Of a stretch of DNA of 64,000 nucleotides, positions 1 to 9,466 are shown one piece after another. How positions within the stretch are numbered: the stretch's first letter is position 1; each line of letters starts with the position of its first letter. This DNA comes from Paraburkholderia silviterrae (lineage in GTDB: Bacteria; Pseudomonadota; Gammaproteobacteria; Burkholderiales; Burkholderiaceae), in contig NZ_SMRP01000004.1 of the NCBI RefSeq assembly GCF_004353915.1, positions 1 through 64,000 on the forward strand, in the 5' to 3' direction. Made by a program: the position numbers and the translations under genes. A model generated the notes under the pieces. That model was not told where the DNA came from and did no database searches. It saw only the letters and a list, made by a program, of their open reading frames with translations.

Positions 1-468
1 GGCCGCAGCGGCCGCAGCGGCCAGCGCGGGCGCTGGCGCACGCGCGGCCGGGCGCACGCGGGCGCGCGCAGCCGCGCGCACCTTGTCGGCGAGTTTTTCG
101 GCGTATTCGAGCATGCCGTCGCGAATCCCCACTTTCGGCTTGGTCACGAAGTCGACCGCGCCCAGCTCCAGCGCGCGCAGCGTGATTTCGTTGCCGCGCT
201 CGGTGAGCGAGGAGACCATCACGACCGGCATCGGCCGCAGGCGCATGAGCTTCTCGAGAAAGTCGAGCCCGTCCATGCGCGGCATTTCGACGTCGAGCGT
301 GAGCACGTCGGGGTTGTGCTGCTTGATGAGCTCGCGCGCCACGAGCGGGTCGGGCGCGGTGGCGACGACGGTCATGTCCGGCTGGCCGTTGATGATCTCC
401 GTCATCAGGCTGCGGATCAGCGCCGAATCGTCGACGCATAGAACCTTGATTTTCTGCACAGCGTTCAC
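1..468 (-). CDS. cheB: CheB chemotaxis response regulator / protein-glutamate methylesterase, N-terminal part (runs off window)
   Basis: Only the receiver domain and the beginning of the linker are present. Translation from GTG at 468 gives a CheY-like fold with the acidic pair DD at residues 13-14, the phosphoacceptor in [12 protein letters not shown] (Asp59) and the conserved Lys in FVTKPK. An Ala/Arg/Pro-rich linker then runs to the window edge; the methylesterase domain lies outside. CheB removes methyl groups from receptor glutamates when phosphorylated by CheA. The GTG start overlaps the cheD stop as GTGA, indicating translational coupling; a second in-frame GTG at 459 is a less likely start. 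It is the most distal gene of the flhD-mot-che operon seen here. Confidence 0.93.
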   Translation of the reverse strand, partial: MNAVQKIKVLCVDDSALIRSLMTEIINGQPDMTVVATAPDPLVARELIKQHNPDVLTLDVEMPRMDGLDFLEKLMRLRPMPVVMVSSLTERGNEITLRALELGAVDFVTKPKVGIRDGMLEYAEKLADKVRAAARARVRPAARAPAPALAAAAAAA

Positions 469-1283
469 GCCTCCTCTACTGTCCTGGCGTTGTCTTGACC
501 GGATGGCCGCACGGCCGGGGACGAACCCGCACCGAACAACTCGATGCGCGAGCGCGCCGGCTGCGGCGCGGATGATGCAAATGCGTTGCTATTGGCGTTG
601 GCGGCGACGCTGCCCAAGCTGCTCGAACTGCCCGAACTGCCGCTGCGCGCCGCGCTGCCGAGGCCGAACAGCTCCACGCGCGCGCGTGCTCGCGCGAGCC
701 GCTCGGCGCGCGCTTCGGGTGTTTGCCGCGCGAGTTGCTGCTCGCGCTCGGTCACGCTCGCCTCTTGCAGGCGCAGCTTCTTGACCATGACCTGACCCGT
801 GCGCGGCAGGAACGCCACCTTGCGCGGATGCGAGCCCTGCAAGTCCTCGGCGACGATGCGGATGCTCTCGGTCGCCAGATAGCGGCGCACGAACGCGGCG
901 TTGCGGTCGCCGATATTCATGGTCGTCATGCCCGCGAGCACGGCCGCGCCGCCGAACACCTTCGCCTCGAAGCGCTCGCGCCGCCCGCCCGCCTTGATCA
1001 GCTCGTTGATGAGCACTTCCATCGCGTAGGCGCCGTAGCGCATCGCGTCGGAAGCGGCGGGCAGGGTGTTGTTCGCGTCGGCGCCGTCGTCGGGCAGCAT
1101 GAAGTGATTCATGCCGCCGATGCCCGCCGTGCGGTCCTGGATGCAGGCGGCCACACACGAGCCGAGCACGGTGACGAGCACCATGTCGTCGTTCGTGGTG
1201 AAAAACTCGTTGGGCAGCAACTTTACGCCGGGGCGCTGGAAGTGCGAGTCGAAATAGCGGTTGGTCGCGACCGGCAAACTCAT
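465..1283 (-). CDS. cheD: CheD chemoreceptor glutamine deamidase with long C-terminal extension
   Basis: CheD deamidates receptor glutamines to glutamates. The core (residues ~25-185) shows the family motifs LGSCVAACI with the nucleophilic Cys and [10 protein letters not shown] with the catalytic His. The ATG at 1283 is chosen because it overlaps the cheR stop as ATGA and because the family begins near it; a longer reading frame continues upstream but lies inside cheR. At 272 residues it is long for CheD, which is usually about 160-235. The extra C-terminus is rich in Ser, Ala and Gly and holds two related segments, RVELFGLGS and RIELFGAGS. The cheB start overlaps its stop. Confidence 0.93.
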   Translation of the reverse strand: MSLPVATNRYFDSHFQRPGVKLLPNEFFTTNDDMVLVTVLGSCVAACIQDRTAGIGGMNHFMLPDDGADANNTLPAASDAMRYGAYAMEVLINELIKAGGRRERFEAKVFGGAAVLAGMTTMNIGDRNAAFVRRYLATESIRIVAEDLQGSHPRKVAFLPRTGQVMVKKLRLQEASVTEREQQLARQTPEARAERLARARARVELFGLGSAARSGSSGSSSSLGSVAANANSNAFASSAPQPARSRIELFGAGSSPAVRPSGQDNARTVEEA

Positions 1284-2254
1284 GCGATCGCTCCCATCGG
1301 TTCGGCCTTCGCGCCGTGCCTCGGCGCCGCCACCCCACCCTGCGCGCGCTCGTACACGGTCTGGCCGCGCAGGCGGAATGCCTGCGTCACATACGTGAAG
1401 TTCTCCGAATGACCCGCGAACAGCAAGCCGTCCGGCTTCACCAGCGGCTCGAAGCGCGCGAGCACCTGGGCCTGGGTCGGCTTGTCGAAGTAGATCATCA
1501 CGTTGCGGCAGAAAATGGCGTCGAACGTCGTGCGCAAGCCGTAGTCCGCGTCGGTGAGATTCAGTTGCTCGAAGCGGATCATCTGGCGCAACTCCGGGCG
1601 CACCTTCACGAGCCCCGCGTGCCCACCCGTGCCCTTCAGGAAGAAGCGCTTCAGGCGCTCCTGCGAGAGATGCTTCACCTGATCGAACGCGTACACGCCC
1701 GCGTCCGCTTTCGCGAGCACCTGGGTGTCGAGATCGGTGGCGAGCACGCTCGCCTCGCGCGCGGCGCGCTCGCCGAGCGCCTCGATCAGCGTCATCGCGA
1801 TCGAGTACGGCTCCTCGCCCGTCGACGCCGCCGAGCACCACACCGAGACCTGCGAGCGGCGCTTCACGAACTCGGCGAGGATCGGGAAGTGATGCGCCTC
1901 GCGAAAGAACGCCGTCAGGTTGGTGGTGAGCGCGTTCGTGAACGCCTCCCACTCGCTCGCGTCGTTGCGCTGCTCGAGTTCGTCGAGATACGCGCGGAAG
2001 CTGTCGTGCCCGAGCGCGCGCAGGCGCCGCGCGAGACGGCTGTACGCCATGTCGCGCTTGTGGTCCGACAGCGAGATGCCCGCGCGGCGGTGGATCAGCG
2101 CGCGGATGCGCTCGAAGTCGGCTGGCGTGAATTCGAAATCGCGCGCGCCGCCGTCGCCCAGCGAGGCCGGCGCGGCTGGCGCGGGCGAGCGGGACGCGTC
2201 GCCGCGCTCGGCCCGGTCCGTGCGATCGGTGCGGGAAAAGCGCAGCGCCTTCAT
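1280..2254 (-). CDS. cheR: CheR chemoreceptor glutamate O-methyltransferase
   Basis: This 324-residue protein transfers methyl groups from S-adenosylmethionine to receptor glutamates for adaptation. An N-terminal helical domain ([19 protein letters not shown] region) precedes the methyltransferase domain, which has the SAM-binding segment [17 protein letters not shown] and the later [13 protein letters not shown] motif. The start ATG overlaps the stop of an upstream 64-codon ORF as ATGA, and its own stop overlaps the cheD start the same way. The first ~45 residues are Arg/Asp/Ala-rich and probably disordered. The receptor gene upstream ends in a WETF tail of the kind CheR binds. Confidence 0.95.
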   Translation of the reverse strand: MKALRFSRTDRTDRAERGDASRSPAPAAPASLGDGGARDFEFTPADFERIRALIHRRAGISLSDHKRDMAYSRLARRLRALGHDSFRAYLDELEQRNDASEWEAFTNALTTNLTAFFREAHHFPILAEFVKRRSQVSVWCSAASTGEEPYSIAMTLIEALGERAAREASVLATDLDTQVLAKADAGVYAFDQVKHLSQERLKRFFLKGTGGHAGLVKVRPELRQMIRFEQLNLTDADYGLRTTFDAIFCRNVMIYFDKPTQAQVLARFEPLVKPDGLLFAGHSENFTYVTQAFRLRGQTVYERAQGGVAAPRHGAKAEPMGAIA

Positions 2255-2445
2255 GACGCCGCTCCTGCGCGTCGCGCGTGCGCCGCCTCACTTGCCACCA
2301 CCGCCAGCGCCGCCCCGGAACAAGCCGCGTGGCCGCCCGCCTGCAATGCGTGCGGCGCGTGCGCGGCGTGCAGCGCCAGCGCCGCCTCGTGGGCCGCGTT
2401 GCGGTGCGAATCCTGCCGTCCTTGTGCGCTCATGTGCATTGCCAT
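2251..2445 (-). CDS. Small His/Ala-rich hypothetical ORF coupled to cheR
   Basis: A 64-residue ORF rich in Ala and His fills the space between mcp and cheR. Its TGA overlaps the cheR ATG by four bases, the same arrangement used at cheR-cheD and cheD-cheB, which is the main argument that it is translated. No clear Shine-Dalgarno sequence precedes the ATG at 2445; ATGs at residues 3 and 5 are alternatives. It has no membrane segment or motif I recognise. It may be a real small chemotaxis accessory protein, a leader that couples translation to cheR, or chance in GC-rich DNA. Confidence 0.45.
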   Translation of the reverse strand: MAMHMSAQGRQDSHRNAAHEAALALHAAHAPHALQAGGHAACSGAALAVVASEAAHARRAGAAS

Positions 2446-2532
2446 GCTCGTTACTGTGCTGATTGTCGCGTCAGTTTTTGCGTGTGCCGGCCCGCTCGGG
2501 CCGGGTCTGCTGGGTCCGCCGGGTCGGCTTAC

Positions 2533-4449
2533 TCAGAACGTTTCCCAGTCGCCATCGTCCTTCACGGACGCCGCCGCGCTTACCGCTTGCGGCTCGACAC
2601 GCGCCGCGGCGGCCAGCCGTTGCCTGGGCCTCGCCGCAACCGCACTCGCCCCCGCGCCTGCATCGGCCGTCGCCGCGGGCTTCGCGCTCGCGCCCGCCGC
2701 GCCGGCTGCCGAAGACAACGTGCGCCTTGCCGCCGTAGCGGCGGCGGCCGGCGCCGCCTTGATCTCGGGCTTCACGGCATGCGCGCTCGCCGCCGCAGCG
2801 GTGGACAAGGGCGCCGCGCCCACTGAGCCCGCCGCACGCACCGCGCGCGTTTCTCCGCCATCACCGCTGTGGCCGATATGGCTGCTATGGCCGCCGCCAT
2901 TGGTACGCCACGTCGCCAGCACGGTTTGCAGATTGCGCGTCTGCTCTTCGAGCGACGCAGCCGCGGCCGCCGCCTCTTCCACGAGCGCCGCGTTCTGCTG
3001 CGTGACGGTGTCCATCTGCGTGACCGCGCGGTTCACCTGCTCGATGCCGCCCGACTGCTCCACCGAAGCCGCGCTGATCTCACCCATGATGTCGGTCACG
3101 CGGCGCACGGCCTGAAGGATTTCCTCCATCGTCGTGCCTGCGCGGCCCACCAGCTCCGATCCGCTTTGCACCTTCTGCGCCGAATTGTTGATGAGCTCCT
3201 TGATTTCCTTGGCCGCGCTCGCGCTGCGCTGCGCGAGGCTGCGCACCTCGCCCGCGACCACGGCGAAGCCGCGGCCCTGCTCGCCCGCGCGCGCCGCTTC
3301 CACGGCCGCGTTGAGCGCGAGAATGTTGGTCTGGAACGCGATGCCTTCGATCACGCTGATGATGTCCACGACCTTCGCCGAGCTCGTGGCGATGTCCTGC
3401 ATCGTGTCGACGACTTCGCCCACCACGACGCCCCCTCGCGTCGCGATATCCGACGCGTTGACCGCGAGCTGGCTCGCCTGGCGCGCGTTCTCGGCGTTCT
3501 GGCGCACGGTGCCGGTGAGCTGCTCCATGCTCGACGCCGTCTCCTGCAGCGACGCGGCCTGCTGCTCGGTGCGCTGCGAGAGGTCGGTGTTGCCCATGGC
3601 GATCTCGCGCGCGCCCACGTCGATCGAGCCCGCCCCCGTATGCACGGCGGTGACCAGCGTCACGAGGCTTTCCTGCATGCGCTTGACGCCCGCGAACAGA
3701 CGCCCCATCTCGTTCCTGCTGTACACCTCGATGCGCTCGGTGAGGTCGCCCTGCGCGATGCGCTCGAACGACTGCACGGCGTCTTCGAGCGGCTGCACGA
3801 TGAGGCCGCGCAACGCGAAGCGGATCGCCACCACGATCACGAGCGCCACCGCGATCGCCGCGCAAATCAGCATGCGAAACACCGCGATTTCCGAGCGGGC
3901 GCTTTCCTCGCGCGCCTGCGCGCCGTCCTGCAACTGCTGGGCGATTGGCGCGGCCGAGTTGTCGTAGTCGACGAACATCGGGCTGATCTTCGTGTCGGCG
4001 ACCGCGTGGTACGCCGCTTGATCGTTTGCACGCAGCGCCGCGAATTCGGGCTGCACGCCGTCTTGCAGCAAGCTCGCGTGCTTCGCGTTGAGCGTGTCGA
4101 GCGCGCCTGCACCGATACCCTGCTTGGGCGCGGCCTGGAAGGCCTTCCACGCGTCGTTGGACTTGCCAAGCAGAAAATCGGCGCGGTCGATGACCTTCTT
4201 CGCCTCGTCGTTCTGGCCCGCCGCGTAGAGCGAATTCACGCGGTCGAGCGAGACGCGCGCGCGCAGCAGATACGACGACGAATCGCTGAGCGCATGCGTC
4301 GCGACAATGTCGCCGCGCGCGATCGTGTAGAGCGAGTCGCTCGCATTGCCGAGCGCGACGAGCCCGAGCGCGCCGACGAGCCCCGTCAGCGCCAACAGAA
4401 TGACTCCGACGCCCGTGAGCGTCGTGCGGATCGACCACCTGTGCAACAT
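2533..4449 (-). CDS. Methyl-accepting chemotaxis protein (transmembrane receptor) with C-terminal WETF tail
   Basis: A 638-residue inner-membrane chemoreceptor. Order: TM1 at ~9-33, a helical periplasmic four-helix-bundle-type sensor to ~187, TM2 at ~188-210 ([16 protein letters not shown]), a HAMP domain beginning at the [16 protein letters not shown] segment, then the methylation and signalling coiled coil with the hairpin tip [20 protein letters not shown]. After it comes an Ala-rich tether of ~110 residues ending in DWETF, matching the CheR/CheB docking pentapeptide of enteric Tar/Tsr (NWETF). The ATG at 4449 is chosen because an AGGAG lies upstream and TM1 follows directly. It sits between cheW and cheR, so it is probably a main receptor of this pathway; the ligand is unknown. 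Confidence 0.93.
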   Translation of the reverse strand: MLHRWSIRTTLTGVGVILLALTGLVGALGLVALGNASDSLYTIARGDIVATHALSDSSSYLLRARVSLDRVNSLYAAGQNDEAKKVIDRADFLLGKSNDAWKAFQAAPKQGIGAGALDTLNAKHASLLQDGVQPEFAALRANDQAAYHAVADTKISPMFVDYDNSAAPIAQQLQDGAQAREESARSEIAVFRMLICAAIAVALVIVVAIRFALRGLIVQPLEDAVQSFERIAQGDLTERIEVYSRNEMGRLFAGVKRMQESLVTLVTAVHTGAGSIDVGAREIAMGNTDLSQRTEQQAASLQETASSMEQLTGTVRQNAENARQASQLAVNASDIATRGGVVVGEVVDTMQDIATSSAKVVDIISVIEGIAFQTNILALNAAVEAARAGEQGRGFAVVAGEVRSLAQRSASAAKEIKELINNSAQKVQSGSELVGRAGTTMEEILQAVRRVTDIMGEISAASVEQSGGIEQVNRAVTQMDTVTQQNAALVEEAAAAAASLEEQTRNLQTVLATWRTNGGGHSSHIGHSGDGGETRAVRAAGSVGAAPLSTAAAASAHAVKPEIKAAPAAAATAARRTLSSAAGAAGASAKPAATADAGAGASAVAARPRQRLAAAARVEPQAVSAAASVKDDGDWETF

Positions 4450-4653
4450 CTCGTTTGCTCCTGTCTTGTGCGGCGATTGCGTGCGAAAGGCATGGCGGTG
4501 CGCCGCTCTCTGCCGCGCTGATGACTGCCCGCGCCGGCGGCTTTCCGCTCTTCCTTTTTCGCGGGCCTCGCGGCCCGCCCCCCGTGGCAACCTTGCTTCT
4601 TGCCTTAGCCTGCTGTATTTCAGCCGATGAGCTTCAGCCGGCGAAACCGGCGC

Positions 4654-5193
4654 TCACGCGCTGATCGCTTCGATCAGCGCCATCTCGCGGCTGGTCATGA
4701 GCTTTTCGATGTCCATCAGGATCAGCATGCGGCCATCCACGGTGCCGAGCCCGGTGAGGTACTCGGTCGTGAGCGTCGCGCCGAACTCGGGCGCGGGCAT
4801 GATCTGGTCCTGCTGCAGCGTGAGCACGTCGGACACGCCGTCCACCACCATGCCCACCACGCGATGCGCGACGTTCAGGATGATCACGACGGTCTGGTGG
4901 TCGTACTCGACGCGGCCCAGATGGAACTTGATGCGCATGTCCACGATCGGCACGATGATGCCGCGCAGGTTGATCACGCCCTTGATGAACTCGGGCGCGT
5001 TCGCGATGCGCGTCACGCTCTCGTAGCCGCGGATCTCCTGGACCTTGAGAATGTCGATGCCGTACTCTTCCGCGCCGAGCGTAAAGACGAGGAACTCCTG
5101 CCCGCCTGCATCGGCTTGTTGCGCGTCGCGGCGGTGCGCGCCAGCTACGGCGCCCTGCGCGCCGTAACCCTGGATGGATTGGACTTCTGCCAC
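4654..5193 (-). CDS. cheW: CheW chemotaxis coupling protein
   Basis: CheW bridges receptors and the CheA kinase. The CheW domain begins at [20 protein letters not shown], followed by [19 protein letters not shown] and [11 protein letters not shown], all standard family signatures. The GTG at 5193 is chosen because an AGGGG lies seven bases upstream and it gives 179 residues, the usual size; the reading frame itself stays open further upstream. The first ~30 residues before the domain are low complexity. It lies 117 bp downstream of cheA in the same transcription unit. Confidence 0.94.
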   Translation of the reverse strand: MAEVQSIQGYGAQGAVAGAHRRDAQQADAGGQEFLVFTLGAEEYGIDILKVQEIRGYESVTRIANAPEFIKGVINLRGIIVPIVDMRIKFHLGRVEYDHQTVVIILNVAHRVVGMVVDGVSDVLTLQQDQIMPAPEFGATLTTEYLTGLGTVDGRMLILMDIEKLMTSREMALIEAISA

Positions 5194-5310
5194 GTTAGCC
5201 CCTGAACGGTTGGGAAATGCCTGGTTGATCCGTGCTGCTGCTCTTGCTGCTGCCCGTACATCTCTGCTCAATCTGCCGTGCGCCTTCGCACCCGGCCTGC
5301 TTTGCCGCGC

Positions 5311-7731
5311 TTACGCGAATTCGGCAAACGCCCCCGCGTTTTTGGCCGCACTCGCGCCGGCATGAGCGCCCATGCTCACGCCGTGCGAAGCGCGCGTCTC
5401 GCGGTTGAGCGCGGCCACGTCGACGATCAGCGCGACGCTGCCGTCGCCGAGGATGGTCGCCGCCGAGATACCGTGCACCTTGCGATAGTTCGTTTCGAGG
5501 TTCTTCACGACCACCTGCTGCTGGCCCACGAGCTCGTCGATGAGCATCGCGAAGCGTCGGCCCTCGGTCTCCATGATGGTGACGATGCCTTGCGTGGGGT
5601 CCGTGCGCGCGCCTTCCACGCTGAACACCTGGTGCAGCGCCACGAGCGGCAGATATTCGCCGCGCACGCGCACCACGCGGTCGCCGTTGGTGACGGTGTA
5701 GATGTCTTCGTGACGCGGCTGCAGCGACTCCATGACGAAGTTCAGCGGCAGGATGAAGATCTCGTTGCCGACCTTCACCGACATGCCGTCGAGAATCGCG
5801 AGCGTGAGTGGCAACACGATGCGCGTCGTGGTGCCCTTGCCCGCGTGCGAGGTGATCTCCACGTGGCCGCCCATCGACTGGATGTTGCGCTTCACGACGT
5901 CCATGCCCACGCCGCGGCCCGAGACGTCCGTCACCTGGTCGGCGGTCGAGAAGCCCGGCATGAAGATGAGGTTCCAGACCTCTTCGTCGCTCATCGTTTC
6001 GCTCACCTGCATGCCTTGCTTGAGCGCCTTGGCGAGGATCTTGTCGCGGCGCAGGCCCGCGCCGTCGTCGCTCACCTCGATCACGATGTTGCCGCCGTGA
6101 TGCGCGGCGGAGAGCACGAGCTGGCCCGTGCCGTCCTTGCCGGCGGCGCGGCGCGCCTGAACCGTTTCGATGCCGTGGTCGAGCGAGTTGCGCACGAGGT
6201 GCGTGAGCGGGTCGATGATGCGCTCGATGAGGCTCTTGTCGAGCTCGGTCGCCTGGCCGAAGGTGACCAGCTCCACTTCCTTGCCGAGCTTCGCGGCGAG
6301 ATCGCGCACGAGACGCGGGAAGCGGCTGAACACGTAGTCCATCGGCATCATGCGGATCGACATCACCGCTTCCTGCAAGTCGCGCGCGTTGCGCTCGAGC
6401 TGCGCCATGCCGTTGAAGAGGCGGTCGTGCAGGGCCGGGTCGAAGCTGCTGGTGGTTTCCGCCAGCATCGCCTGGGTGATGACGAGCTCGCCCACGAGAT
6501 TGATGAGCTGATCGACCTTTTCCACGCCCACGCGAATCGAGCTGCCTTCGGACGATGCGGCCGCCGCTGCGCGCGGCTTGCGGTCCTGGTCCGCGGCTGC
6601 CGGTGCGGCGGGCGCGGGCGCTGCGGGCGCAACGGGCGCGCTCGCTTCGGCCTGTGCTTGCGGTGCCGGCGTGGGGGCAACGGCAAGCGGCGCCGCGACA
6701 GCCGGCGCGGCCTGCATCATGGACTCAACCGCAGGCACGGGCGCGGCTGCGGATGCAGCAACGGCGCTCGCCTGCGCAACAGGCGCGGCGCTGGCCTCGC
6801 CTTGCGGAGCGGCACCGCGGCCGATCACGATCTGGCTTTCGTCGATCACGAAGCAGCACACGGCGACGATGTCGTCGGCGGACACGTCGGTTTCGAGCCA
6901 GAGCGTGAGGTCCTCGCCGTTCTTCATCTGGCCGAGAACGCGGCCCAGATTGCCAAGCTCTTCGGCGAGCAGCTCCTGATCCTTCGCGCCCACGCTGCGC
7001 AACGTGATGCGCAGGTGCGGACCTTCGGCCCCGCCTCCCGCCGCGCCCCCTGCCGGGCCAGCGGCGATCGCCTCATCCACCACGTGCTCGGGAACGCCGG
7101 GCGTCGCCACGCCGGGCGTCGCTACGTCGGGCGTCGCCACGCCTGCGTGCGCGGCCATCGCGGCGGGCAGGTTGGCTTCGAATGCGGCTTCGAGATCTTC
7201 TTCGGAATCGACTGCGGGCGCGGATGCAAACACAGGCGAAGCGACGCCCGGCGTAGCGACGCCCGGCGCAGCCACAACCGGTGCGGCAGCGGGCGCAGGA
7301 ATGGGCGCAGCGGCAACCGGCGCGGGCGCGGCAAGGCCGCGGCTTTCCGCGTAGAGCTGCTCGAGCTTGGCGCGCACGGCGGCAGCGGCCGACGCGTCGG
7401 GTTCCGCGCTCGCGCGGTAGGCCGCGAGCTGGTCGGAGAGCACGTCCTTCGTTGCGAGGAACGTATCGATCATGTCCTTGCGCAGCACGAGCTCGTTGTT
7501 GCGCGCGCGGTCGAGCAGCGACTCCAGGATATGGGTCGTCTCGGTGAGCGCCGTGAAGCCGAACGTTGCCGCGCCTCCCTTGATCGAATGCGCCGCGCGG
7601 AAGATCGCCGCCAGATCCTCGGGATCCGGCTGGCCGACGTTCAGGTTCAGCAGGAGCTGCTCCATTTGCGCGAGCAGCTCGTCCGCTTCGTCGAAAAACG
7701 TCTGATAAAACTGAGTGATGTCGAGAGTCAT
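5311..7731 (-). CDS. cheA: CheA chemotaxis histidine kinase
   Basis: An 806-residue sensor kinase. The HPt domain carries the phosphorylated His48 in RAAHSIKGGAATFG. A response-regulator-binding domain follows, flanked by two long Ala/Pro/Val-rich linkers. Then come the dimerisation domain, the ATPase domain (LVRNSLDHGIE, DDGAGLRRDKI, GRGVGMDVVK) and a C-terminal CheW-like domain. The first linker contains PGVAT pentapeptide repeats encoded by 15-bp units in both DNA orientations (7096-7140 and 7237-7266), described separately. The linkers make it longer than typical CheA proteins of about 650-750 residues. Confidence 0.96.
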   Translation of the reverse strand: MTLDITQFYQTFFDEADELLAQMEQLLLNLNVGQPDPEDLAAIFRAAHSIKGGAATFGFTALTETTHILESLLDRARNNELVLRKDMIDTFLATKDVLSDQLAAYRASAEPDASAAAAVRAKLEQLYAESRGLAAPAPVAAAPIPAPAAAPVVAAPGVATPGVASPVFASAPAVDSEEDLEAAFEANLPAAMAAHAGVATPDVATPGVATPGVPEHVVDEAIAAGPAGGAAGGGAEGPHLRITLRSVGAKDQELLAEELGNLGRVLGQMKNGEDLTLWLETDVSADDIVAVCCFVIDESQIVIGRGAAPQGEASAAPVAQASAVAASAAAPVPAVESMMQAAPAVAAPLAVAPTPAPQAQAEASAPVAPAAPAPAAPAAADQDRKPRAAAAASSEGSSIRVGVEKVDQLINLVGELVITQAMLAETTSSFDPALHDRLFNGMAQLERNARDLQEAVMSIRMMPMDYVFSRFPRLVRDLAAKLGKEVELVTFGQATELDKSLIERIIDPLTHLVRNSLDHGIETVQARRAAGKDGTGQLVLSAAHHGGNIVIEVSDDGAGLRRDKILAKALKQGMQVSETMSDEEVWNLIFMPGFSTADQVTDVSGRGVGMDVVKRNIQSMGGHVEITSHAGKGTTTRIVLPLTLAILDGMSVKVGNEIFILPLNFVMESLQPRHEDIYTVTNGDRVVRVRGEYLPLVALHQVFSVEGARTDPTQGIVTIMETEGRRFAMLIDELVGQQQVVVKNLETNYRKVHGISAATILGDGSVALIVDVAALNRETRASHGVSMGAHAGASAAKNAGAFAEFA
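7096..7140 (+). repeat. 15-bp tandem repeat, 3 copies, in the cheA linker (orientation A)
   Basis: Three direct 15-bp units of consensus CCGGGCGTCGCYACG (phase-shifted by two bases) on the plus strand. Read antisense, in the cheA frame, they encode V-A-T-P-G repeats with one PDVAT variant. The same unit occurs in opposite orientation at 7237-7266 and in the plus orientation at 54214-54243. Confidence 0.85.
7237..7266 (-). repeat. 15-bp tandem repeat, 2 copies, in the cheA linker (orientation B)
   Basis: Two 15-bp units whose minus strand reads CCGGGCGTCGCTACG and then CCGGGCGTCGCTTCG. This is the reverse orientation to the cluster at 7096-7140, yet the cheA frame still encodes P-G-V-A-T/S. 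It lies in the same interdomain linker of CheA. Confidence 0.82.
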
Positions 7732-7785
7732 TGCTCTTTCACCGCGATAATTGCGTGGCCGGCGCGCGGCGCTGGCCCGCGCGCC

Positions 7786-8160
7786 TCATGTATTCGTTTC
7801 GCCCAGCGCGCTCGCCAGATCGACGAGCAGCTCCGGGTCCACCGGCTTTTCGATCCAGCCCGTCGCGCCTGCATCGCGCACCGCCGCCTTGAAGCCTTCG
7901 TCCGACTCCGTGGTCAGCACGAGGATCGGCGTTGCCAGGTAAGACGGATTCGCGCGCAAGCGCTTGATCAGGTCGAGCCCGCCCATGCGCGGCATGTACA
8001 GGTCGGTGAGCACGAGATCGAAGCGCTGCGCGAGCGCGTGCTCGAGCCCGTCTTCGCCGTCGTTGGCCACCGTCACTTCGTAACCCGCCGATCCGAACGC
8101 CGCACGCAGGATCTCCCGCATGGACGCCGAATCGTCGATCGCCAGAATATTTCTGATCAT
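7786..8160 (-). CDS. cheY: CheY-type single-domain response regulator
   Basis: A 124-residue stand-alone receiver domain. It shows the acidic pair Asp9-Asp10, phosphoacceptor Asp53 in LVLTDLYMPRMGG, the conserved Thr in VLTTESDEG and Lys105 in IEKPVDPE. There is no output domain, so it acts by protein contact, either with the flagellar switch or as a phosphate sink. In related genomes a second cheY lies with cheZ downstream of cheB, which would be beyond the left edge; which of the two binds FliM cannot be told from this sequence. It lies between motB and cheA with short spacers. Confidence 0.93.
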   Translation of the reverse strand: MIRNILAIDDSASMREILRAAFGSAGYEVTVANDGEDGLEHALAQRFDLVLTDLYMPRMGGLDLIKRLRANPSYLATPILVLTTESDEGFKAAVRDAGATGWIEKPVDPELLVDLASALGETNT

Positions 8161-8258
8161 TCCTTCCTCGTTCGCGCGCTTTGACTTCGCGCCCTTTCAC
8201 TCTTCCGCCCTTTCGCCCTTGCACCTTTTCGCTGCACCGTCGCCGTTCGTCGCGCGCC

Positions 8259-9377
8259 TCACGGCTCCAGCGGCTTGCCCGGCATACCGGGCGCCGCGGG
8301 AGCCAGCACCGGTGCGACCGACTCCGCCACGGGCGTGAGCTTCATGCCCGCCGGCGCAGTGCCGGGCAACTGCGCGGGCGGCACCCGTTGCGCACCGCCC
8401 GCGCCAGGCGCGAGACCCGGCAGCTGGCCCGGCAGCAGCGTCTTGCCCGAGCCCGCCGCGTCGTCGGAGAGCGTGGTGGTCGTGGTGTCGTCGTGCATCA
8501 TTGCGTCTTCGGACTTCTTGTTGAGGACGATGATGCTGATGCGGCGGTTCTCCGGATCGAGCGGATCGGCCTTGTTCAGGTTCTGCGTGGAGGCGAGGCC
8601 GAGCACGCGCAGCACCTTCGATTCGTCCATGCCGCCCGCGATCAGCTCGCGGCGCGACGCGTTCGCGCGGTCCGCCGAAAGCTCCCAGTTGCTATAGCCC
8701 TTCTCGCCGCCCGCATAGGGCACGGCGTCGGTGTGGCCCTGCACGACGATGCGGTTGGGCACGTCGTTCAGCGTCTTGCCGATCGCCTGCAGGATGTCGC
8801 GCATGTACGGCTCGACCACGTCGCGCGCCGTCGCGAACATCGGCCGCTTCTGCGAATCGACGATCTCGATGCGCAGGCCCTGCAGCGTGGAGTCGATGCG
8901 GATCTGCTGCCGGAACTGGCGCAGCACCGGGTTCGCCTCGATGGCGGCCATCAGCTTGACCTGCAGATCGTGCAGGCGCGCCTGCTCCATGCGTTCGAGC
9001 GAGCCTTCCTGCTTGCTCTGTGCCTGATCGTCGGCGTGCGCGACGGTACGGTCCGCATGCGCGCTCATGCCGTCGCTGCGGCGCGTGATGCCCTCCTCCT
9101 GCGAGGTGATGTCGCGCCCGCCGCCCTTCACGATGCTCGATTCCGTTGCGCTGCGATCGCCGCCCCAGAGCGTGATCTTGAGCGGCTGGTTGAAGTAATC
9201 GGCAATGCCGCGCAATTGCACCGTCGACGCCGACGAAAGCAGCCACATCAGCAGGAAGAACGCCATCATCGCGGTCATGAAGTCCGCGTACGCGAGCTTC
9301 CATGCGCCGCCGTGATGGCCGCCCTTCTTCGGCGCGGCGCGCTTCACCACGATGGCGCGGTCCTTGTTGCCGCTCAT
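8259..9377 (-). CDS. motB: MotB flagellar stator protein
   Basis: A 372-residue stator subunit. A basic N-terminus is followed by one membrane segment YADFMTAMMAFFLLMWLLS, whose Asp is the proton-carrying residue. A periplasmic plug and linker follow, then an OmpA/MotB peptidoglycan-binding domain with IVVQGHTDAVPY and LSADRANASRRELI. The C-terminal ~90 residues are Pro/Gly/Ala-rich. GGGGAG lies six bases upstream of the ATG. The gene is 89 bp downstream of motA. The sequence looks like a proton-type (MotB) rather than a sodium-type (PomB) stator. Confidence 0.96.
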   Translation of the reverse strand: MSGNKDRAIVVKRAAPKKGGHHGGAWKLAYADFMTAMMAFFLLMWLLSSASTVQLRGIADYFNQPLKITLWGGDRSATESSIVKGGGRDITSQEEGITRRSDGMSAHADRTVAHADDQAQSKQEGSLERMEQARLHDLQVKLMAAIEANPVLRQFRQQIRIDSTLQGLRIEIVDSQKRPMFATARDVVEPYMRDILQAIGKTLNDVPNRIVVQGHTDAVPYAGGEKGYSNWELSADRANASRRELIAGGMDESKVLRVLGLASTQNLNKADPLDPENRRISIIVLNKKSEDAMMHDDTTTTTLSDDAAGSGKTLLPGQLPGLAPGAGGAQRVPPAQLPGTAPAGMKLTPVAESVAPVLAPAAPGMPGKPLEP

Positions 9378-9466
9378 CGGCCGCTCCCCGTCTTCATTGC
9401 CTGGATCTCGAGCTTCTCGTGCTTCATGGTCGTCGCCGTCCTCGCCTCAATTCGCGTTGTTGCGCC

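Noticed and set aside
5278..8184. 968-codon plus-strand ORF opposite cheA
   Set aside because: It is Arg/His/Ala-rich, has no family features and lies antisense to cheA, whose domains are all recognisable. It comes from GC-rich codon bias.
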